Shown here: positions 1 to 7,618 of the stretch, one piece after another
Position numbering within the stretch: position 1 is the stretch's first letter
How the letters are laid out: every line of letters starts with the position of its first letter
Assembly: GCA_947503035.1 (NCBI GenBank)
Contig: CANNCD010000001.1
Coordinates: 1,240,001-1,304,000, forward strand
Direction: 5' to 3'
Length of the DNA stretch: 64,000 nucleotides
Source of the DNA: an uncultured Halocynthiibacter sp.
GTDB taxonomy: Bacteria > Pseudomonadota > Alphaproteobacteria > Rhodobacterales > Rhodobacteraceae
Position numbers and translations under genes: made by a program
The notes under the pieces: generated by a model
Told to the model about the DNA's origin: nothing
Database searches by the model: none
Seen by the model: only the letters and a program-made list of their open reading frames with translations

Positions 1-428
1 CCTCGCGCAGGGTCTTGGTTGATCAAATGGGCAACCTCATGGGCCAGCAGGGCCAACCGTTCAGATGGTTCCAAAGCCAACCAAAGCGGCGCTCCGATCC
101 CCAAAACGCGCTCCTTCGTTTGAAATTCGGCCATGTACGCATTGAACTCACTGTTGACATGGATGCCGTCAATTTTAGGAGCATCAAGTGAACTTGAAAT
201 ATCATCCAGAAGTGCAAATAACGTTGGCGCCTCGGGACGTCGCAATGTCATTTGTGTGTTGCTGTGTTTTGGCGTCCGCAAATAATAACCTGCGGCCATG
301 ACAATGACCCCAAGCAAAATTAACAGTATGCTATCAAGGTTGTACAAAACGATCGCAAGGCCCAATCCGGCAACACAATAGGGTGTAACCAAAATCGAGA
401 TGGCGAAAAACGTTGTAACGCGTCTCAT
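1..428 (-). CDS. M48-family membrane metallopeptidase, C-terminus cut by window edge
   Basis: The minus strand is open from about 623 to the left edge, and the reading contains HEVAH (bases 41-27), the zinc-binding HExxH of M48 peptidases, inside LLAHEVAHLINQDPAR. Two hydrophobic segments lie upstream at about 415-340 and 330-285, so this should be an inner-membrane protease with its catalytic domain after the second helix. The first ATG in frame is at 428. The frame stays open another 65 codons upstream without ATG, so a GTG or TTG start (for example 470 or 527) is possible. The rest of the protein, with the third zinc ligand, is outside the window. Family call is firm; substrate unknown. 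Confidence 0.7.
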   Translation of the reverse strand, partial: MRRVTTFFAISILVTPYCVAGLGLAIVLYNLDSILLILLGVIVMAAGYYLRTPKHSNTQMTLRRPEAPTLFALLDDISSSLDAPKIDGIHVNSEFNAYMAEFQTKERVLGIGAPLWLALEPSERLALLAHEVAHLINQDPAR

Positions 429-628
429 CTTACTTGGGCCAATTGTGCGGCCTTGCGCGATATCTTTCACAACATTGTCGCGAATTGTTTCACCAAAACG
501 TTGATTTAATTCAGTAATATACTTCAATTGAATACGCCATATAATAAGAGAAGGACCCCAAAATGTGGTGGAGCGGTAGACCCAAGAACCTACTTGTGAA
601 GCAGATATCAGGTCAACCCGAGATCAAT

Positions 629-943
629 AGAGCCATGAGATAGGGGACCATTTTTCATCGACTTACGGGGAATCCATCCGATTTTTGTGGTGGTTGATCT
701 CATGCCACACCAGATCGGACTGCGGCATCGCATTTATGGGTGGGTCTGGTAGGATATATGTGGCCCGTATATTGGGCGCGCGGGGCGGACGGTCTATGGC
801 ACAACCACGGGGCATTTGCGCGCCACACCACATTCCCTTCACGTCAAATGCACATCTCTTGTGACATGCTATGCACTGCTATTGGGCGGGGCTATTAGAT
901 TTGAAGTCGAGTGTCGGCTTGCGCCTATCAACACCGAGATGCT
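629..943. other. No gene recognised between peptidase and integrase remnant
   Basis: About 315 bases upstream of the M48 gene. Six-frame reading gives only short, compositionally odd frames with no motif. It lies on the outer side of the decayed integrase and may be debris of an older element. Confidence 0.5.
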
Positions 944-1345
944 TCAATGCCCAGTGCTTGGACTGTCCAATACAACCTTGATCCGTTGCGCGAGGCACTT
1001 GGCGGTTTCATGTTTATCGGTCCAAATGGGGGAGAGGTACACCTGAGCCTCTGGCTTATCTATGCAATCAACCGGCATGCGATCAATATGAACCTGCAGC
1101 GCGATCTCTTCAAAGGTCGGAACATCCTGACGGCCAAGGAGCCGAGGGTTCAGGCCTTGTTTGGCCATCCGCCGATATTCAAGGGCCCGATCCCGCGGTT
1201 GGGCGTAAGGACGTCCGCACCACCTAAACCGAAATCAGTGCGCAAAGGCCCATCGCGTTAATTTTGTCCTTTGACAGTAGCGCACACGATCCAGCGCCGT
1301 GCGCCCGAACGATCTACAGAAACCTGAAGCAGGCGCCAAGACCAT
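944..1345 (-). pseudogene. Decayed tyrosine integrase (DUF4102 type)
   Basis: Translated on the minus strand, bases 1168-944 give a 74-residue frame that follows the intact integrase at 17943-19112 almost stepwise: AKQGLNPR versus AKQGINPR, FEEIALQVHIDRMP versus FEEIARQVHIERLP, IWTDKHETAKCLAQRIK versus VWTEKHETAKRLAQRIK. About 25 residues between two RLP motifs of the intact protein are missing. DNA up to about 1345 still resembles the N-terminal part, but with stops. Everything from the catalytic Arg to the Tyr is absent. It lies next to a copy of the tRNA-Ser 3' end, in the same orientation as the intact gene. Confidence 0.8.
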
Positions 1346-1402
1346 AGTACAAAGCCAAAAAGGCCGCCAAAAGCGAGCCAATGCAACCAACGATAATGAG
1401 AT

Positions 1403-1418
1403 GGTGGCGGAGACGAAG
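1403..1418 (-). repeat. Distal attachment-site copy (tRNA-Ser 3' end)
   Basis: These 16 bases are identical to 19257-19272, which cover the 3' end of the tRNA-Ser gene including the CCA complement. The match stops right of 1418. A copy of a tRNA 3' end at the far side of an integrase-bearing segment is the usual footprint of site-specific integration. Confidence 0.75.
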
Positions 1419-1548
1419 TCCCCAACTAAAAACCGTTAACTCATTGATATAAAGTATTTAAAATAAATGATCCACTTAGAATACCACACATCATACCACA
1501 CTATATTATCCAAGCACTCAAATTATCCCCCGCAGGACCCATCCTAAG

Positions 1549-1806
1549 TCAAATCCGCGCATCCGCTGGTACACTCAAAGCAACCTGCTTCAAAATCACA
1601 TGCACATCCGCCCCCAAAGCACGTGCTAGAATAACCAGCTCGGGCACATCAATACGGCGCTGACCGGATTCAATCCGCGCAACAAAGGACTGGTGGCATT
1701 TCAGGATGCCGGCCAACTCTGCCTGTGACAGGCCTTTGTCTTTACGTGCCTGCACCAACGCATTGATCAATGCGATATGGCCTTCTGATCTGAGAGATTT
1801 TGTCAT
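1549..1806 (-). CDS. XRE-family helix-turn-helix repressor
   Basis: An 85-residue protein that is almost entirely a Cro/CI-type HTH: residues 25-65 carry GLSQAELAGIL, then KCHQSFVARIESGQRR and the helix VPELVILARALGAD. It has no extra sensor domain. It is divergent from the secreted-protein gene at 1888. The 81-bp space between them holds a perfect 7-7-7 palindrome that probably serves as its operator, so autoregulation and control of the divergent pair is the natural reading. It could equally be an orphan antitoxin, but no toxin gene lies beside it. Confidence 0.85.
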   Translation of the reverse strand: MTKSLRSEGHIALINALVQARKDKGLSQAELAGILKCHQSFVARIESGQRRIDVPELVILARALGADVHVILKQVALSVPADARI

Positions 1807-1853
1807 GTGTGCCCATCCGTTGTTCTGGGCACTTCCATTAATCTCAAAATTAG

Positions 1854-1874
1854 ATTATCTAAAAATCAGATAAT
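1854..1874. promoter_or_regulatory. Palindromic operator between XRE gene and 1888 gene
   Basis: ATTATCT (1854-1860), a 7-base spacer, then AGATAAT (1868-1874): perfect arms in an A+T-rich intergenic region, 14 bases before the ATG at 1888. Position and symmetry fit a dimeric XRE repressor site. Binding itself is inferred. Confidence 0.5.
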
Positions 1875-1887
1875 TTAAGGAATTCTA

Positions 1888-2751
1888 ATGCGCTTATTTC
1901 ACGCTGCGTGCATCGCCACTGCCCTCGCATCCGCGTCACATGCCACAGATCAGCTCACACCAATTACTTCGGACGTCTCCACAACGGACCACCCCTACTC
2001 AATTCTATATATCTTGCCGGGTATGAGCGTTAAGGATGCTGAGATTGCGCTCGCCGAACATTTCCAACGAGAAGAAATGCACCGTGAGCAGGTCTCGCTG
2101 AATATTCGCTCGCCAAAGGGCCGTGAGTTCAAACATCAGTACGCTCAGCGTCTCACCACACCGTGGATTGATCCTTTTGTACGGATGGGGCCCGACAGCT
2201 ACGAGGAGGTAACTGTCGACCTCGCCACAGATGTTCTGAGCAATCGCGTTTTGGCGATCCACCGAACCCTTGTCATGGTTGAGCAAGACCGCCCTGCCCC
2301 TGAGGCCATCATAAATCAATTGATCGACACCTATGGGCAACCTTCTGGAATGGAGCTTGGAACTTATGATTCCGAGCTTCTCTACGCCTTTGATACGAAC
2401 GGGTTCATTGTGGATATCAAGCAGCTCGAAGCAGAAATGCACCCCATCGTCCCGAATGTGCCAAGCACGGCATCACTGTCCCGTTTTGGCAGTCAGTTCC
2501 ACGACGACGTCCCATGCATCCAAGTCTTTGGTCGCTCAACATTCTATAAATTTCAAATGCCGCGCCAAGAGGATCCCAATACCACTTGTGATATGGCCTT
2601 CATCGTCAAAATACGCAGCTCGAGCGGCAAAACAGCGGTCGACTTTCACCTGATGGACTTCCGCCTTATCCGCGCCAACCGCAATGAAACCGATACTCAA
2701 ATTTTAAAAGCACTCGAAGCCCCACAATCATCAAGCAAGTTGAAACTATGA
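1888..2751 (+). CDS. Secreted protein of unknown function
   Basis: A 287-residue protein with an N-terminal signal peptide (about residues 1-19, ending ASASHA before TDQL), so it is probably periplasmic. I recognise no domain. The mature part has two cysteines about 25 residues apart in the last third (DVPC...TTC) that could form a disulfide, and alternating charged and hydrophobic stretches typical of a soluble fold. A GGAATTC stretch sits a few bases before the ATG. Its stop overlaps the next gene by four bases (ATGA), so the two are very likely translated together. Divergent XRE regulator upstream; nothing in the context reveals the job. Confidence 0.7.
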   Translation: MRLFHAACIATALASASHATDQLTPITSDVSTTDHPYSILYILPGMSVKDAEIALAEHFQREEMHREQVSLNIRSPKGREFKHQYAQRLTTPWIDPFVRMGPDSYEEVTVDLATDVLSNRVLAIHRTLVMVEQDRPAPEAIINQLIDTYGQPSGMELGTYDSELLYAFDTNGFIVDIKQLEAEMHPIVPNVPSTASLSRFGSQFHDDVPCIQVFGRSTFYKFQMPRQEDPNTTCDMAFIVKIRSSSGKTAVDFHLMDFRLIRANRNETDTQILKALEAPQSSSKLKL

Positions 2752-3200
2752 CCTATAGAATTTCACAAATTGCAGCCGACCTTGAAAAAGAGTTGGACCC
2801 AATATTTGAGCTCCTAGATGAACGCCAATACTGTTTACTCGGGGTTAAACCGCGCACCAATCATGCGGAGCTAGAGGCAGATGCTATCGCGCTGGACCTT
2901 GCTCTCGCTATGCTTTGCAAGCGCATGCCACAATACACCGAAGAGGAGGAAACAAGGTCGATAACTGCAACATCAAAACGTGAGCTGATAGACATGATAT
3001 CGGGGTATTCATTTAAGGTATCTGTCAACAGACACAAAGGTTACAACCTTGGAATTCACACAAATCAGCAAACACAAGTGTTGCATCATGAGGGGCTAAA
3101 ACTGCCAGCTGTAATCGCAACGATATGCTCTTTATTTTATTGCGAAACTTTAGCTGACCCTAACGACGTTCACGGCATCCTAAGCTTCAAACCATCCTAA
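2748..3200 (+). CDS. Hypothetical cytoplasmic protein, coupled to 1888 gene
   Basis: A 150-residue protein with no signal peptide and no membrane segment. The first 75 residues look helical (repeated acidic and Leu/Ala positions), followed by a shorter mixed region. I do not recognise the family. The ATG lies inside the stop of the preceding gene (ATGA overlap), the best evidence that the frame is real. The paired layout of one secreted and one cytoplasmic product under a divergent XRE gene is unusual for a plain metabolic operon. Decayed DNA follows directly after its stop. Confidence 0.6.
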   Translation: MTYRISQIAADLEKELDPIFELLDERQYCLLGVKPRTNHAELEADAIALDLALAMLCKRMPQYTEEEETRSITATSKRELIDMISGYSFKVSVNRHKGYNLGIHTNQQTQVLHHEGLKLPAVIATICSLFYCETLADPNDVHGILSFKPS

Positions 3201-3220
3201 CGACATGGAAGCCCCGCATG

Positions 3221-3815
3221 AATATTTGATACACTGCGGACACCCACTTCGGGCACTAGAATGTTATCAATTTTTTTGCGACAGGCCCTTTCGAGACGTC
3301 GTCCAAATGGACGATGTCTTGCTGGAAAACAGGCACGTAAATGTCGGGCAAACCGATCAGCTTTGGATCCTTGGAGATTTTGCCTTCGGCCGCAAAGCCT
3401 AAGATTGCACGGATTTTAGACCAGCTGCCAGACGCCGAAAAACAGCTACTCATTGGCAATCACGACCTTGAGCCGACACTTACTCTCTCAGGACCTCTAA
3501 ATCACACCACACAGAGCTCAGTGCTGGCCCACAGGTCAACTCAACACCTTGTGCCACTACCCGATTACAACTTGTCACTACGCCCACCGTGTCGCGTTAC
3601 AGCTGTCCGGGCATTTCAACAACAACTGGAAAGGCTCGAATAATTCAGTGAGTGTCGTCGTCGATGTTTGGGATTTTGTGCCCGTGAAATACGACGATAA
3701 TTTGCGGCATACGAAGACGTTACCACCAAACAAACATTGGGGTGATGTAGAGTATGGGAAGGCGTTTAGTATAAAAGGGTGGAAAGCGGATTTTGCAAAG
3801 TCTTCCCTTTTCTGA
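3221..3815 (+). pseudogene. Frameshifted metallophosphoesterase
   Basis: Fragments of one calcineurin-like phosphoesterase appear in order but in changing frames: TADTHFGH then a stop (from 3230), CDRPFRDVVQMDDVLLENRHVNVG and LWILGDFAFG (frame of 3205), KIARILDQLPDAEKQLLIGNHD (frame of 3341), then CHYP, LSGHFNN and VDVWDFVPVKYD (frame of 3549). The DxH, GD, GNHD and GHxH-type metal motifs of the family are therefore all traceable, but at least three shifts and one stop separate them. No frame could make an active enzyme. Small enzymes of this type are common on roseobacter plasmids and islands. Confidence 0.75.
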
Positions 3816-3913
3816 CGGCCCAACCTAGAAAATAATGACATTTACGGGGCAAATTCCACGCGAAGGTATTAGCCGCCGTTGGTTCACCATTCGGCTAAGG
3901 AAGAAAATGAGTA

Positions 3914-4372
3914 CTAAGCTAAACCTGCAACAAACTGCGCCAAGGTCAGCACCTTCGGCTTATTCATCCCACATTTATTGAGAATGCTTTTGCATCCTGC
4001 TAGCGCTTTTGCATTTGAGACAAGAGAGAGCTTCTGAACTGCACAGACAGCTATCATCTCGAAATATGCAGCTGATGGGCTTCCTCCCCAAATGCCAGTT
4101 CCGTGCTTATCCATCAAAGTCTGCTGCATCGCGGAGTGCTTTACGCCTGTCTTCTGATAGACGCGACCCGACTTAACCGCTTGGAAGTCCTTATAAGCGT
4201 CCGGATCAACTTCTTTTAACTCTTTACTGAGAGCATGAGGTACCATGATTTCTCCGCTGTTCAAACCATCGATGAACGCCGTTCTGACTTGGTTATTTCC
4301 TGTCGTCAGAGCTTCAATAACAGCATGTAAATCAAAAAGAAATTTGGGCTCTTTTTTATCTTTGGGAGGCAA
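3914..4372 (-). CDS. PIN-like (DUF4411-type) toxin candidate
   Basis: A 152-residue protein encoded 6 bases after the ImmA/IrrE gene, the order seen in known ImmA-PIN pairs. It begins near FLFDLHAVIEAL, matching the first PIN strand with its Asp (D14), has a conserved-type Glu in SKELKEVD, and ends with SLVSNAKALAG and LTLAQFVA, the usual last strand and helix. The late Asp expected before the last helix is Asn in SNAK, so nuclease activity is doubtful. The only start for the full domain is TTG at 4372, with GGGAGG about ten bases ahead of it. The call depends on fold-like spacing and context, not on a strong motif match. Confidence 0.5.
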   Translation of the reverse strand: MPPKDKKEPKFLFDLHAVIEALTTGNNQVRTAFIDGLNSGEIMVPHALSKELKEVDPDAYKDFQAVKSGRVYQKTGVKHSAMQQTLMDKHGTGIWGGSPSAAYFEMIAVCAVQKLSLVSNAKALAGCKSILNKCGMNKPKVLTLAQFVAGLA

Positions 4373-4378
4373 GTTTCT

Positions 4379-5506
4379 TTATCCTCCCAAAAGCGCGTTT
4401 TGGTATTTTGGCTTGATACCCGCCAATCGATAAATATCAATTGCGTCCAATAAGCCTTCCTTGCGAGCTTTTGATAGCTTCGCAAGAAACGTAAAACCAT
4501 AATAAGTTCTCTTGTCCCTTATTGGGTCTGGTTCTCCACCTCCTCCACCCGATTTAGTTTTTTTGTCTTCTTCTGGAGTCTTGCCTACGAAACGCCCTAC
4601 CCAACGGGAGTAATCTTCTTTGGGTAAAACCTTCATATCGATAAGCCTTAGGAGACAACATTGCTGGCTAATCCCTAAGTTTTGAGCAAGCAGCCTTATG
4701 CTACTATTGTCGATTGATGGCGTGTAGTTATACCTCTCAAGCCCTTGCCGTATAAGTTCTTTTGGCGCGAGAAGGTATGCTGCAAACTGATTGCAAAATA
4801 CTTCAATCTTATTCTTACGGATTGATGGGTTGGAAAGACCACTTGCTCGTAAAAGAACGTGGCAAAATTCATGTGCAAGAGTGAAGAGCCTGCGTGCTTT
4901 GCTACCACTAGACCTATTTATCACGATGGCATGAGGGCCACCATCAATCTTAGTATAAAGACCGGCTACCTTTTCTGTATCCATTGAGTAGTGCAGAACA
5001 AAAACACCAAGTCTCTCAATATAGCTGCGCAGATCAGAATAGACGGTATTTGCATTCGCCCAGTCTAACTGTTGTTCATTGGTTATTCCCCAACGTTTCC
5101 GCCATTTCGCGGCTAGTTTCTTCGCACTTTTTTTGTCGAGCAAGCCAGTATATTTTGTCAGTTCCTCGTCAGCGCTGAGATCAATTCCTAACGAAGCTAA
5201 TGACAACGATACTTTTTCCACATACCCAAGGGCCTTAATGACGCCTTGCTCCATGGGTGCAGGGGCTGGTGTTTTCTTGCGATAATCCGGAACATCGGAC
5301 AATGGCAATACTGCATTAGAGAACAATGCATTAACGGGCAATCCAAGTTCGGCTGCAATTTTTGCAAACTCTTCGTCAGCGAGGTCACCGTCGCCTGCTA
5401 GAGAGGCTTCAAGTCGGCTCTGGTCAATCTCAGTCCGTTCAGACAGTCTAAGGAGACTCATCTGTCGTTTCAGAAGAATATTCTCAAAGGCTTTACCAAA
5501 TATCAT
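4379..5506 (-). CDS. XRE-ImmA/IrrE metallopeptidase regulator
   Basis: A 375-residue two-domain protein. Residues 8-60 read as a helix-turn-helix, and residues 150-260 as the ImmA/IrrE peptidase with the zinc motif HEFCH at 212-216 and a likely third ligand E235 in KIEVFCNQFAAYLLAP. The C-terminus (about 320 on) has a Gly-rich linker and a basic helical tail. ImmA/IrrE proteins cleave repressors or act as antitoxins; next to the PIN-like gene the antitoxin or regulator role is favoured. The ATG at 5506 overlaps by two bases the ATG of the divergent gene at 5505, so one start may be wrong or promoters lie inside coding DNA. Confidence 0.75.
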   Translation of the reverse strand: MIFGKAFENILLKRQMSLLRLSERTEIDQSRLEASLAGDGDLADEEFAKIAAELGLPVNALFSNAVLPLSDVPDYRKKTPAPAPMEQGVIKALGYVEKVSLSLASLGIDLSADEELTKYTGLLDKKSAKKLAAKWRKRWGITNEQQLDWANANTVYSDLRSYIERLGVFVLHYSMDTEKVAGLYTKIDGGPHAIVINRSSGSKARRLFTLAHEFCHVLLRASGLSNPSIRKNKIEVFCNQFAAYLLAPKELIRQGLERYNYTPSIDNSSIRLLAQNLGISQQCCLLRLIDMKVLPKEDYSRWVGRFVGKTPEEDKKTKSGGGGGEPDPIRDKRTYYGFTFLAKLSKARKEGLLDAIDIYRLAGIKPKYQNALLGG

Positions 5507-6023
5507 GAATGCTCAAATAGATTTTTTGCTTTGCTGGTGCAATCAGTTATCCACAGAACTCGGCATGTTGTCTAGTGTTTCAGAAGTGGGGGTCGGCTTA
5601 TTCCTCGCGTTAGCTGTTGTACAAGTCGTGGGGTCTGGCGGCATTTCCAAGTTGCGGCGAAAATCGCAATTGATACGGGAAATGGTGTCATCGAACCGAA
5701 TTGACTCGCAAAGAGACAGTATAGCCTCTGTCGATGCTGAGTTGCTGAGATTAGAAATGCGGCTAGAAAGGTTGAGTGGTTGGTTGTTTGCGATAAGTTT
5801 TATCGGGATATTGTTTGTTCTCGGCGGACTGGTTGCCGTGACACTGTGGCCTAATGCTTTGTTGAGTTGCTTCCAAACGATGGCTTTTTTGGCTTTTCAT
5901 CTCTTCGTTCCAGTTGCAATTTTTGCAGTAGCTTCCATCGTTATCAAACTACGATGCGCGACGGTTAGAAATATGATCGAAGACTGTCAGGATAGGACGT
6001 TGAGTGAATTAGTGAACCGTTAG
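5505..6023 (+). CDS. Small membrane protein of unknown function
   Basis: A 172-residue protein with three hydrophobic segments: about residues 25-45 (VGLFLALAVVQVVG), 92-115 (LFAISFIGILFVLGGLVAV) and 122-150 (MAFLAFHLFVPVAIFAVASIV). A charged, probably coiled-coil stretch (about 52-90) lies between the first and second. I do not recognise a family. It diverges from the ImmA/IrrE gene with overlapping start codons (CATG). An internal ATG at 5565 is an alternative start and would shorten the N-terminus without losing the segments. It might be part of the same island module, but this is only a guess from position. Confidence 0.5.
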   Translation: MNAQIDFLLCWCNQLSTELGMLSSVSEVGVGLFLALAVVQVVGSGGISKLRRKSQLIREMVSSNRIDSQRDSIASVDAELLRLEMRLERLSGWLFAISFIGILFVLGGLVAVTLWPNALLSCFQTMAFLAFHLFVPVAIFAVASIVIKLRCATVRNMIEDCQDRTLSELVNR

Positions 6024-6415
6024 ATTGTGTATCTATCCGATAAGCCCTTGCATGTTCATTATCTGGTTAACGGCAACGTCAGTTTCGGGCTGAGAGCGGT
6101 CGTTAGACGCGTTTCACTCGAATGGCGGCAATGGGCCGAAAGCGCCGATGGGCACTACGGGCGGAAAGTGTGCATTCGCTGCACGTGCTTAGAGAGTAAT
6201 TCTGTTCAGCGGAAGCTGACATTGAGATTGCGCTAAATCCGGTTGGATTTCTGAAACACCGCATGGCCTCTCCGAGCACAAAGTTAAAAATGTTGCGCGC
6301 TAAATGTACGTCGGCCATACGGACGGAGCCTGACCTTCGACTGAAAAAGTGCGCAATTGTTTCTCACCCTTAGTCGAAACAAGGGGTGTGAAGCGCAGTT
6401 TAGCTAGGGGCTATT
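6024..6415. other. Non-coding stretch, no gene recognised
   Basis: Nearly 400 bases between a membrane protein and the copper-associated gene. Short frames here have no motif, signal or ribosome site. The text contains G+C-rich runs that look like worn coding DNA but match nothing I can name. Confidence 0.5.
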
Positions 6416-6943
6416 TCAGTGATGCGGATCATCCCCAAGGGCGATCTGCAAATGATGCGCCTGATGATGCGCGCCAATGGTCATGAGGCCATAGAAGCCA
6501 AGTCCAGTCACCCGTGCCAACTCGTTCTCAGAACTCACGGCTATACGCAAAACCGTTCCCGTCGTGGTCTGATCGACGTCGATCTCCCAGCCCGTCTCAG
6601 CCGCAAGCATTGATGCATGGGCCGCTGTCATTCGCTGAATTGCCGCAACCGCTTCGCCTTGGCCCGATACAGTGATCGCCACAGTCTTATTGTTCGCTTC
6701 TAAGGTTGCCTTGGTTCTGGTGGTCACAAGGTCCATATCTACGAGATGGTTTTGCAGCGCGCCGATATTCACTTTGGTCCAATCCGTTTCAGGATCATCC
6801 TCTAGGATCTCTACGATTTCTGAAATCGCGGCGAAGGCCGACTGGCCGACCTCTGTGGGCCCATCTGAGTGGTGGTGCGCGTGTTGAGCAAAAGCAGGAG
6901 AGGTGGCGAGCACGATGAAAGCGTAAAGCGAAATTTTGAACAT
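6416..6943 (-). CDS. His-rich periplasmic protein of the copper locus
   Basis: A 175-residue protein with a signal peptide ending SPAFA at about residue 19. The mature protein starts with a histidine cluster (QHAHHHS) and ends with two more (GAHHQAHHLQ and DDPHH), which suggests metal binding. The middle part alternates acidic helices and strands, and I recognise no named domain. It is divergent from the Crp/Fnr-type regulator at 7018, with a perfect palindrome in the 74-bp gap, so it is a likely regulatory target. Periplasmic copper handling is inferred from neighbours (CopC, CopD, cytochromes) and histidine content. Confidence 0.65.
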   Translation of the reverse strand: MFKISLYAFIVLATSPAFAQHAHHHSDGPTEVGQSAFAAISEIVEILEDDPETDWTKVNIGALQNHLVDMDLVTTRTKATLEANNKTVAITVSGQGEAVAAIQRMTAAHASMLAAETGWEIDVDQTTTGTVLRIAVSSENELARVTGLGFYGLMTIGAHHQAHHLQIALGDDPHH

Positions 6944-7001
6944 GGCAGAACCGATTTATTGTTGAAGCTAGATCTGTGATAGACCATTCGCGCCAAACCA
7001 A

Positions 7002-7019
7002 ATATGATTGAAATCATAT
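7002..7019. promoter_or_regulatory. Crp/Fnr-type palindrome overlapping the regulator start codon
   Basis: ATATGATT (7002-7009), GA, AATCATAT (7012-7019): a perfect 18-base palindrome. Its core ATGAT-N4-ATCAT resembles the FNR-type box TTGAT-N4-ATCAA. It covers the first two bases of the ATG at 7018, so the bound regulator would block its own gene. It lies about 60 bases upstream of the divergent gene at 6943. Confidence 0.6.
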
Positions 7020-7593
7020 GTTGCCAGAACCTTTTGATCTCCTGAATGAAGATGCAAGTACGCCCTTGATCCTTGCGAAGGGCGAGCATGTCTTTCGTCA
7101 GGGTGATGAGACACGGGGAGTGTTTTTTGTGGTTTCGGGAGCGATTTGCCTGACCCGTCTGACCGAAGCGGGCGCAGCAGTGACCCTTCACAATGCCAAG
7201 GTGGGCGGCATGTTTGCGGAGGCGTCTCTTTATTCGGATCACTACCACTGCGATGCGATAGCGGTCGCGCCTTCAGAAGTTATTCACCTGTCAAAGCGCG
7301 CTATTCAGACACGTCAGCGCGAGGACGCCGCATTTTCTGAAGGGCTCACAAGGCGTTTAGCGACACAGGTGCAAGACTATCGTCAGCTACTGACGCTTCA
7401 TGCCGTAAAATCCGCGAATGAACGGGTTTACCTAGCGGTCGCGAGTGGTCGCTTGCGCGGATCAGTGACACAGCTTGCGAGCGAAATCGGACTGACCAAA
7501 GAGGCCTGTTATCGTGCTTTGAAAGAACTGACTGATCAGGGGGAACTGTGCAAAACTGGGCGGGGCGAATATGCTCTGCGCAGGTCATTCTGA
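7018..7593 (+). CDS. Crp/Fnr-family transcription regulator
   Basis: A 191-residue protein with the two classic parts: a cyclic-nucleotide-binding-like beta barrel (about 1-115; GEHVFRQGDETRGVFFVVSGA) and a C-terminal winged helix (about 145-188; LASEIGLTKEACYRALKELTDQGEL). It is shorter than typical Fnr proteins and lacks the N-terminal cysteine cluster for an iron-sulfur centre, so it should sense something else. No clear ribosome site precedes the ATG, and a perfect palindrome overlaps that codon; translation may be leaderless or begin elsewhere. Flanked on both sides by copper-type genes, it is probably the local regulator. Confidence 0.85.
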   Translation: MLPEPFDLLNEDASTPLILAKGEHVFRQGDETRGVFFVVSGAICLTRLTEAGAAVTLHNAKVGGMFAEASLYSDHYHCDAIAVAPSEVIHLSKRAIQTRQREDAAFSEGLTRRLATQVQDYRQLLTLHAVKSANERVYLAVASGRLRGSVTQLASEIGLTKEACYRALKELTDQGELCKTGRGEYALRRSF

Positions 7594-7618
7594 GCGACAC
7601 GCATGGCCACCAAGTAGA

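Noticed and set aside
816-1261. Plus-strand frames of 76 and 116 codons
   Set aside because: They are the antisense of the integrase remnant and show no protein features.
6027-6318. Short frames after the membrane gene
   Set aside because: No ribosome site, no motif and odd composition; treated as non-coding.
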